Part shown: one piece after another, positions 7,504 to 12,728 of the stretch
Layout of the letters: every line of letters begins with the position of its first letter
Numbering within the stretch: the stretch's first letter is position 1
Source of the DNA: JBFISM01 sp041608535
Lineage (GTDB): Bacteria > Actinomycetota > Acidimicrobiia > Spongiisociales > UBA5794
Assembly: GCA_041608535.1 (NCBI GenBank)
Contig: JBFISM010000106.1
Coordinates: 1 to 12,728, forward strand
Direction: 5' to 3'
Length of the DNA: 12,728 nucleotides
Notes under the pieces: generated by a model
The model's input: the letters and a program-made list of their open reading frames with translations, nothing else
Told to the model about the DNA's origin: nothing
Databases searched by the model: none
Position numbers and translations under genes: made by a program

Positions 7504-7509
7504 TAACCT
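7504..7509 (+). promoter_or_regulatory. Possible -10 element giving a leaderless acyl-CoA dehydrogenase transcript
   Basis: TAACCT fits TANNNT and lies at -12 to -7 from the ATG at 7516, placing the transcription start on the A of the ATG. No ribosome site is visible before this ATG. CTGACC at 7479-7484 is a possible -35 with a long 19-base spacer. Confidence 0.45.
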
Positions 7510-7515
7510 GGCCCC

Positions 7516-9312
7516 ATGACCGACTATTCGCCTCCGCTCGACGACATCAAGTTCGTGTTGCGCACCATTGGAGCGGTCGATGAGATCGTCCAGTTTCCGG
7601 AGTTCAACCACGCCGAACCGGATCTGATCGACGGATTGCTCGACGAGGCCGCCCGGTTCATGCGTGAGGTGGTGGCGCCCACGAATCGGATTGGCGACGA
7701 AACCGGAGCCAACCGCAATGAAGACGGGACCGTGACCGTCCCGGAGGAGATGGTCCGCGCCTACGAGCAGTATGTGGCCGCGGGTTGGAACGCCGTCAAA
7801 GCCGATTCTGAGTATGGCGGGCATGGTTTCCCCGGTGTTGTGGCGCTTGCGATCCAAGAGATGCTGTCCTCCGCAAACATGAGCTTCTCGTTGTGCCCCA
7901 TGCTCACCATGAGCGCGATCCTCGCCTTGGAGAAGCACGGGTCCGACGAGCTGAGAGCCACGTACCTGCCGAAACTCGTGTCTGGAGAATGGTCGGGCAC
8001 GATGGTCCTCTCCGAGCCCGAGGCCGGCAGTGACGTCGGGGCGCTCCGCACCCGCGCCGAACCGAGTGATGATGGCTCGTGGCGCATCTTCGGCACCAAG
8101 ATCTTCATCACCTGGGGCGAGCACGAGATGGCCGAGAACATCGTGCACCTCGTGCTGGCCCGGGTACCGGAGGCTCCACCGGGGACCAAGGGGATCAGCC
8201 TCTTCTTGGTGCCGAAATACCTGGTGGACGAGGCGGGCAACCCGGGTGTCATGAACGACGTCGCCTGCGTGTCCATCGAGCACAAGCTCGGCATCCACGC
8301 CAGCCCAACCTGTGTCATGGCGTTCGGTGAGAACGATGGAGCGGTTGGTCACCTGATCGGCGAACCCAACCAGGGCATGCGGTACATGTTCACCATGATG
8401 AACGACGCCCGCCTTCACGTTGGCATGGAGGGATTGGCCAACTCGGTGCGCGCCTTTCAGCTCGCCGCCAGCCACGCCAAGGAGCGCCGTCAGGGCAGGG
8501 CGATCGGCGCCCCCACGACGGAGTCATCGCCGATCATCGCCCACCCCGACGTGCGACGCATGCTGCTCACCATGCAGGCAAACATCGACGCCATGCGTGG
8601 CCTGCTGTTCGACACGGCACGCAGCCTCGATATCGCCGAGCACCACCCCGACGGAGAAGTACGCGAGGCAGCTGCGGCACGCGCCAGTCTGCTCACGCCG
8701 GTGGCCAAGGCATGGCCCACCGACCTCGGCGTGGAGATGGCGTCGATCGGCGTGCAGGTTCACGGGGGGATGGGCTTCGTGGAGGAAACCGGTGCCGCCC
8801 AGTTCTACCGTGACGCCAGGATCGCGCCGATCTACGAGGGCACCAACGGGATCCAAGCGATCGATCTCGTGCTGCGCAAGCTCCCCCTCGACAACGGTGC
8901 CGTCGTCCACGGCTACATCGACGAGATCGAGGCAGTGGCCAAACAGCTGACCTCGTCACCAAATGGCCTCGGCGAGATGGGCGGTCAGCTCGCCGAAGGG
9001 GCCGCATTGCTGCGCAATGCCACCGATTGGCTGCTGAGCCGCTCCGATCCCAACGACGCCCTCGCCGGGGCAACCCCGTACCTGAAGCTGTTTGGTACGG
9101 TGGCCGGCGGCGCCTACACCGCACAACTCGCCTTGGCCGCCAGCGCCGACCTCGCCGACACTGCCGGCGACCCCGAGTTTCTCCAAGCCAAGATCGCGGT
9201 GGCTCGTTTCTTCTGCGGCCAGCTGCTGCCCGAGGCATTCGGTCTCGTGGCTGCGGTCACCGCCGGTGCGGAGCCGCTCTACTCGGTGCCCGAGTCGCAG
9301 CTGGGTCCGTGA
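7516..9312 (+). CDS. Acyl-CoA dehydrogenase, large FadE5/DmdC-type
   Basis: The 598-residue flavoprotein is about 200 residues longer than ordinary acyl-CoA dehydrogenases, with the N- and C-terminal extensions typical of the FadE5 and DmdC branch. The N-terminal piece opens YSPPLDDIKFVL. The core has MVLSEPEAGSDVG (163-175), which contacts FAD, then FITWGEHE, VQVHGGMGF (413-421) and IYEGTNGIQ. Glu441 in the last motif is the expected catalytic base. The reaction is alpha,beta-desaturation of an acyl-CoA with electrons passed to electron-transfer flavoprotein. Branch members act on medium/long-chain acyl-CoAs (FadE5) or methylthiopropionyl-CoA (DmdC). The N-terminal sequence looks nearer the DmdC side, but without other dmd genes the substrate stays open. 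The gene is coupled to the downstream YihY-like gene by a GTGA overlap and diverges from the DGPF operon. Confidence 0.93.
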   Translation: MTDYSPPLDDIKFVLRTIGAVDEIVQFPEFNHAEPDLIDGLLDEAARFMREVVAPTNRIGDETGANRNEDGTVTVPEEMVRAYEQYVAAGWNAVKADSEYGGHGFPGVVALAIQEMLSSANMSFSLCPMLTMSAILALEKHGSDELRATYLPKLVSGEWSGTMVLSEPEAGSDVGALRTRAEPSDDGSWRIFGTKIFITWGEHEMAENIVHLVLARVPEAPPGTKGISLFLVPKYLVDEAGNPGVMNDVACVSIEHKLGIHASPTCVMAFGENDGAVGHLIGEPNQGMRYMFTMMNDARLHVGMEGLANSVRAFQLAASHAKERRQGRAIGAPTTESSPIIAHPDVRRMLLTMQANIDAMRGLLFDTARSLDIAEHHPDGEVREAAAARASLLTPVAKAWPTDLGVEMASIGVQVHGGMGFVEETGAAQFYRDARIAPIYEGTNGIQAIDLVLRKLPLDNGAVVHGYIDEIEAVAKQLTSSPNGLGEMGGQLAEGAALLRNATDWLLSRSDPNDALAGATPYLKLFGTVAGGAYTAQLALAASADLADTAGDPEFLQAKIAVARFFCGQLLPEAFGLVAAVTAGAEPLYSVPESQLGP

Positions 9313-10358
9313 AGAAGCCCATCGAGCTCTTCCTCGGAGCCCTTGCGATCGTGGGAGCGATCGTCGCCGTGTTCAAGAGCGGATCGAGCCAGCAAGCGAC
9401 GGGGGGCGTCTCGAGCGCACCACCCGCCATCCCGCCGGGTCAGGCGACTGCGCTCGTGGATACCGGTTCGGTCGCACTGCCCCGCGATGCCAAGGGTGTC
9501 GTCGGCACCCTACGAGCCTCGAGCAACAAGCTCTGGATCGATGTTTTGTCTGCGGTCGTCGATCGGATCAGGCGGCACAACATCGTCATGATCGCAGCGA
9601 GCTTGTCCTACTACGCATTGCTCGCCGTCTTCCCTGCAGCGATCGCTGCGGTGTCGATATACGGTCTCGTCGCCGATCCGGACACACTCGAAGAACAGAT
9701 CGTCGATCTCACCTCGGCGCTTCCGGACTCCACTGCGGAGTTCATCGCGGAACAGCTACGCAACATCGTCATGGGTAGCGGCGGCAGCTTGGGGTTGGTG
9801 ACTGCCTTCGGCATCCTGGTGGCGCTGTTCTCGGCGTCGGCGGGCACGAAAGCCACCATCTCCGGCACGAACATCGCCTACGGCGTGAAGGAGACGCGCT
9901 CGTTCCTGCAACTCCGTGGTGTTGCGTACGGGCTCACTGTGCTGATCATCGTCGGCCTCAGCGGGTCGGTGATCGCCGTGACCGCTCTCCCGCAGATCGC
10001 CGAAGCGGTCGGTCTGGCGGACGTCACGAGAGATCTCATCAATGTACTCCGCTACCCGGCAGTCTTCGTGCTCGTGGTGATCGGGCTCGGAGGGCTGTAC
10101 AAGTGGGCCCCCGACCGCCCAGCCCGGCTCACCAAGTTCGTCAACGTCGGAGGGGTGGTCGCCGCCATTCTGTGGGTGCTGGCGACGGTCCTCTTCTCGC
10201 TGTACGTCAACAACTTCGGCACTTTCGGCGAGACCTATGGCACGCTGGCCGGCCTCATCGTGCTGATGCTGTGGTTCTTCATCAGCGGTCTGGTCGTGCT
10301 CGCCGGCGCCGAGCTCAACTCCGAGCTCGAGCAGCGCCGTCAACTCCCGGCTTCGTAG
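9309..10358 (+). CDS. YihY/BrkB-family inner membrane protein with extra N-terminal membrane segment
   Basis: The 349-residue protein has a YihY-like core from about residue 75. It contains SLSYYALLAVFPA (98-110) and a last membrane helix with YGTLAGLIVLMLWFFISG followed by LAGAELNSELEQR, both family hallmarks. Six core membrane segments lie near 93-117, 160-180, 205-227, 247-265, 280-301 and 311-335. The family was once called RNase BN by mistake; its real function is unclear. Unusually, an extra hydrophobic segment (about 5-22) and a linker rich in Ala, Pro, Gly and Ser come before the core. The GTG start overlaps the acyl-CoA dehydrogenase stop (GTGA), and the next in-frame Met falls inside the first core helix, so this start is favoured. 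The 3' end overlaps the MscS-like gene on the other strand by 19 bases. Confidence 0.88.
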   Translation: MKKPIELFLGALAIVGAIVAVFKSGSSQQATGGVSSAPPAIPPGQATALVDTGSVALPRDAKGVVGTLRASSNKLWIDVLSAVVDRIRRHNIVMIAASLSYYALLAVFPAAIAAVSIYGLVADPDTLEEQIVDLTSALPDSTAEFIAEQLRNIVMGSGGSLGLVTAFGILVALFSASAGTKATISGTNIAYGVKETRSFLQLRGVAYGLTVLIIVGLSGSVIAVTALPQIAEAVGLADVTRDLINVLRYPAVFVLVVIGLGGLYKWAPDRPARLTKFVNVGGVVAAILWVLATVLFSLYVNNFGTFGETYGTLAGLIVLMLWFFISGLVVLAGAELNSELEQRRQLPAS

Positions 10359-11263
10359 TAGATCCGGGTGGTCGGGTACGCAAGCTGAACGTTCGGCTCT
10401 TCGGCGAACGCATCCAGCAGACCGCGCCAGAAGCGATCGTCTACGGTACGACGCTCCTTCGGATGCACCAGCATGCGTCCCGTCAGTCTCACTCCGTGAT
10501 CGATGGCGGTGACGTACACCGTCGCCCCGAGATCCCGGTACCGGATGAAGTAGGACCGAGACGCCTTGCGCACATCTGCGGCCGCATGCATGCCGTCGCT
10601 CTCGGCATATTCCGCCATGAGTGTCCGCATGATCTCCTCGGCACGGTGCCAGTCGCTCTCGAATGTGACGACGACACTCATCTCGTGCCAGACGTGGGCG
10701 AAGCCCTCGGTGTAGTTGGCGGTCGGCTCCCGAAACAACCGGCCATTGGGGACGTGGACCAGCCTCCCCGTCGATTGGTCGGCGTCGACCCAGTTCCCGA
10801 TCTCGAGCATCGTGAAGCGCATCAACCGCACGTCGACCACGTCGCCGCGAAAGCCGGCGGTCTCGATCCGGTCACCCACCCGGAAGGGGCGCCGCAGCAA
10901 TATGTACACCCACCCGGCCATGTCGAGGAACACATCGGCAAGCGCGATGGCGAGGCCTGCCGAGAGCAGCCCGAGAAACGTACCCAGATCACCGAGCGCC
11001 TCCAGCCAGATGAAGCCGAGGCCGAAGATGATGATCAGCGAAGCGACGTACACGACGCCTTTACGAGTGCGAAAGACCAGCTCGGGCTCGTCGACCCGTT
11101 GGGCCACCGTGCGCACGATGAGCCAGCGCACCACCAGAACGACGAGGAGCAGGACGAACGTGGCGGCCCACTTGCTCGAAGTTCCAGCCAGCGAAAACGA
11201 GTCGAAGATCTCACGCATGTGCGTTCGCCAGTCTCGCAGCAGCGACACGCCCGATGCGGCCAA
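10340..11263 (-). CDS. MscS-family small-conductance mechanosensitive ion channel
   Basis: The protein (307 residues from the first possible start) has membrane segments near 31-50 and 70-88. The MscS pore helix follows, with LSAGLAIALADVFLDMAGWVYIL (about 100-122, quoted in part: AGLAIALADVFLD at 102-114). The beta domain begins RPFRVGDRIE (125-134), then RLMRFTMLE and VPNGRLF (171-177), and a C-terminal alpha/beta domain completes the protein. MscS channels open under membrane tension and release solutes during hypo-osmotic shock. The start is uncertain: a TTG at 11263, a GTG at 11248 and an ATG at 11218 are all in frame, and none has a clear ribosome site. The first is kept because the intervening codons still favour G or C at third positions. 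It diverges from the helicase gene across 79 bases and converges on the YihY-like gene. Confidence 0.9.
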   Translation of the reverse strand: MAASGVSLLRDWRTHMREIFDSFSLAGTSSKWAATFVLLLVVLVVRWLIVRTVAQRVDEPELVFRTRKGVVYVASLIIIFGLGFIWLEALGDLGTFLGLLSAGLAIALADVFLDMAGWVYILLRRPFRVGDRIETAGFRGDVVDVRLMRFTMLEIGNWVDADQSTGRLVHVPNGRLFREPTANYTEGFAHVWHEMSVVVTFESDWHRAEEIMRTLMAEYAESDGMHAAADVRKASRSYFIRYRDLGATVYVTAIDHGVRLTGRMLVHPKERRTVDDRFWRGLLDAFAEEPNVQLAYPTTRIYYEAGS

Positions 11264-11342
11264 TTGGGACGGGAGTGGTCGGGCTGCGGGCTACTGTTTG
11301 CGCAGCTTCCCCTAGAGCCCGGGTCGGGCAAACGATCCATAA

Positions 11343-12542
11343 ATGACACACACCGAATTCACTGACCTGGGCGTCGCAGCCGATCTCGTGCACGTGCTCG
11401 CCGACGCCGACATCACATCCCCGTTCCCGATTCAGCGGATGACGATCCCCGCTGTGCTCGCCGGCAGCGATGTGTGCGGCAAGGCCCAGACCGGCTCGGG
11501 CAAGACCCTCGCGTTCGGCGTTCCCATGGTGCAGATGATCGGCGACGCCAAGCGCTCCCGCCCGCATGGACTCGTCCTCGTTCCGACTCGCGAGCTGGCG
11601 AACCAGGTTGCCGAAGTGCTCGACCCTCTGCTCGAGGCACGCGACGCCACACTGGTTGCGGTCTACGGAGGCGCTTCGATGAAGTCACAGATCAAGGCGC
11701 TGCGACGAGGAGCGGCGATCGTGGTGGCCACACCGGGACGTCTCATCGATCTGTTGGACCGCAAGGAAATCGACCTCTGCGACATTCGCATCGTCGCCAT
11801 CGACGAGGCCGACCAGATGGCCGACATGGGATTCCTACCCCAGGTGCGCCGCATCATGCGTCGAGTTCCCGAGGAGCATCAGACTCTGCTGTTCTCAGCC
11901 ACCCTCGACGGTCAAATCGGCAGCTTGGTCAACGCATACATGAAGAACCCCATACGCCACGAGGTCGAAACCGAATCCAAGACGGTGGACACATCCGAGC
12001 ACCGCTTTTTGAAGGTGCATCACATGGACAAGGTGAAGGTGGCGGCCGCCATCGCGCGCGGCGCCACGAGGACGCTCATGTTCGTGCGCACCAAGACCAT
12101 GTGCGATCGGCTGGCGAAGGATCTGCGCAACGAAGGGGTCGACGCCAAGGCCATCCACGGCGACCTCCACCAGAGGCAGCGGGAGCAATCGCTGGACCGC
12201 TTCGCCTCGGGCACTGCGCCCGTGCTCGTGGCCACCAACGTTGCCGCGCGAGGTCTCCACATCGACGACGTCGACGTGGTGGTGCACTACGACCCACCGG
12301 ACGATCCCAAGACGTATCTGCATCGCAGCGGTCGCACGGCTCGAGCCGGGGAATCCGGTCTGGTCGTGACGCTCGTCGAATGGGACCAAGTGAACGAGGT
12401 TCTCGGCATCCAACGCCGCGCCGGACTCAACGTCCCCATCGTCAAGATGTTCTCCAACGACGACCGCCTCGACAATCTCGCCGACTGGGACCCGCCAGAG
12501 GAGCTTGCCCCGTTCAAGACAACCAAACGCCGCCGCTTCTGA
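11343..12542 (+). CDS. DEAD-box ATP-dependent RNA helicase
   Basis: The 399-residue protein contains the full DEAD-box motif set in order. These are the Q motif with FPIQ (28-31), motif I AQTGSGKT (48-55), Ia PTRELA (81-86), Ib TPGR (130-133), II DEAD (154-157), III SAT (185-187), IV MFVRT (246-250), V with ARGLHI (302-307), and VI HRSGRTARAG (327-336). Motif V has His306 where ARGLDI is more common. It unwinds short RNA duplexes using ATP, for example in ribosome assembly or RNA decay, probably in the cytoplasm. The C-terminal tail is short and basic (TTKRRRF), so it is close to a minimal two-domain helicase. An in-frame TAA directly precedes the ATG, fixing the start, and no ribosome site is visible. 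The last 42 bases, including the stop, belong to a 99-base repeat found again downstream. Confidence 0.96.
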   Translation: MTHTEFTDLGVAADLVHVLADADITSPFPIQRMTIPAVLAGSDVCGKAQTGSGKTLAFGVPMVQMIGDAKRSRPHGLVLVPTRELANQVAEVLDPLLEARDATLVAVYGGASMKSQIKALRRGAAIVVATPGRLIDLLDRKEIDLCDIRIVAIDEADQMADMGFLPQVRRIMRRVPEEHQTLLFSATLDGQIGSLVNAYMKNPIRHEVETESKTVDTSEHRFLKVHHMDKVKVAAAIARGATRTLMFVRTKTMCDRLAKDLRNEGVDAKAIHGDLHQRQREQSLDRFASGTAPVLVATNVAARGLHIDDVDVVVHYDPPDDPKTYLHRSGRTARAGESGLVVTLVEWDQVNEVLGIQRRAGLNVPIVKMFSNDDRLDNLADWDPPEELAPFKTTKRRRF

Positions 12543-12564
12543 CCACCACCGAGGGGCAAGCTCC
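12500..12564. repeat. Inverted repeat spanning the helicase stop codon
   Basis: GGAGCTTGCCCC (12500-12511) and GGGGCAAGCTCC (12553-12564) are perfectly complementary 12-base arms around a 41-base loop containing the stop. The same pair occurs in copy 2 with 11-base arms (12630-12640 and 12682-12692). Confidence 0.8.
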
Positions 12565-12599
12565 AGTGACCCGGGAACCGGACCCGGGTCACACCGCGA
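12501..12599. repeat. Direct repeat, copy 1 (99 bases), covering the helicase 3' end
   Basis: Identical, base for base as read, to 12630-12728. It includes the last 13 codons of the helicase, its stop, and 57 bases beyond. The base before it (G) differs from the base before copy 2 (C), so the left boundary is sharp. A 30-base spacer (12600-12629) separates the copies, giving a period of 129 bases. Confidence 0.95.
12566..12592 (+). terminator. GC-rich hairpin after the helicase, likely terminator
   Basis: Perfect 10-base stem GTGACCCGGG / CCCGGGTCAC with a 7-base loop, 24 bases after the helicase stop. There is no T-run, which is common for terminator-like hairpins in high-GC bacteria. Termination is inferred from position and structure. 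Confidence 0.55.
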
Positions 12600-12629
12600 T
12601 GAGCCACCAGGCGAAGAGCCAACCAACAC

Positions 12630-12728
12630 GAGCTTGCCCCGTTCAAGACAACCAAACGCCGCCGCTTCTGACCACCACCGAGGGGCAAGCTCCAGTGACC
12701 CGGGAACCGGACCCGGGTCACACCGCGA
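12630..12728. repeat. Direct repeat, copy 2 (99 bases), ending at the window edge
   Basis: Perfect copy of 12501-12599. It reaches the last base of the window, so its true right boundary is unknown and further copies may follow. It re-encodes the helicase tail downstream of the real stop without a gene of its own. Confidence 0.95.
12695..12721 (+). terminator. Second copy of the GC-rich hairpin
   Basis: Same 10-base stem and 7-base loop as at 12566-12592, carried in repeat copy 2. It would act as a tandem terminator if the repeat is real. Confidence 0.45.

Noticed and set aside
9027..9308. Extension of the YihY-like frame into the acyl-CoA dehydrogenase gene
   Set aside because: It is out of frame with the dehydrogenase and rich in Arg and Pro like other shadow frames; the GTG at 9309 overlapping the stop is a better start.
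12566..12592. T-arm of a tRNA
   Set aside because: The stem and 7-base loop resemble a T-arm in size, but the loop lacks TTCRA on either strand and no acceptor, D or anticodon arms are present.
12287..12721. 144-residue minus-strand frame containing a 43-residue repeated peptide (TRVRFPGHWSLPLGGG unit)
   Set aside because: The peptide repeat only reflects the 129-base DNA repeat, and the rest is antisense to the helicase. No ribosome site or family signal supports it.

Overview
The window looks like chromosomal DNA from a high-GC Gram-positive bacterium, most likely an actinobacterium of the Acidimicrobiia type. This is inferred from strong G/C preference at third codon positions, frequent GTG starts, two starts that look leaderless, a mycothiol-type PIG-L amidase, and an ECF42-type sigma factor with a DGPF partner. 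No rRNA, tRNA, CRISPR array, phage gene or transposase is visible.

Left part (1-4125, minus strand): an operon read right to left. It encodes a fused FAD oxidoreductase/GcvT protein of the dimethylglycine/sarcosine dehydrogenase type, then a non-pyrrolysine MttB-family methyltransferase, then the N-terminus of a zinc alcohol dehydrogenase cut by the window edge. The genes are joined by 4-base ATGA and GTGA overlaps. Together they suggest oxidative demethylation of a methylated amine, with one-carbon units passed to tetrahydrofolate or to an aldehyde/alcohol dehydrogenase. The substrate is unknown. A 346-base stretch with no convincing gene (4100-4445) precedes the operon.

Middle part (4446-7401): a PIG-L zinc amidase related to mycothiol enzymes (minus) diverges from a small membrane protein with the CREST (ceramidase/PAQR) residue pattern (plus). 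The membrane protein overlaps tail to tail with an ECF42-type sigma factor (minus). The sigma factor lies directly downstream of a YCII/DGPF protein. The DGPF gene is preceded by a sequence matching the published ECF42 promoter signature (TGTCGA, 17 bases, CGTC), so the pair looks autoregulated.

Right part (7516-12728): a large acyl-CoA dehydrogenase of the FadE5/DmdC architecture is coupled by a GTGA overlap to a YihY-family membrane protein with an added N-terminal membrane segment. That gene converges, with a 19-base overlap, on an MscS-type mechanosensitive channel (minus). A DEAD-box RNA helicase (plus) runs almost to the window end. Its last 42 bases plus the following 57 bases occur again as a perfect 99-base direct repeat, 129 bases apart. 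Each copy carries two perfect inverted repeats, and the second copy ends exactly at the last base of the window. This could be a true tandem repeat or a short-read assembly end.

No dramatically new system is evident. The best leads are the MttB/DMGDH-GcvT/ADH operon, the predicted ECF42 autoregulatory promoter, the miniature CREST protein and the terminal repeat.
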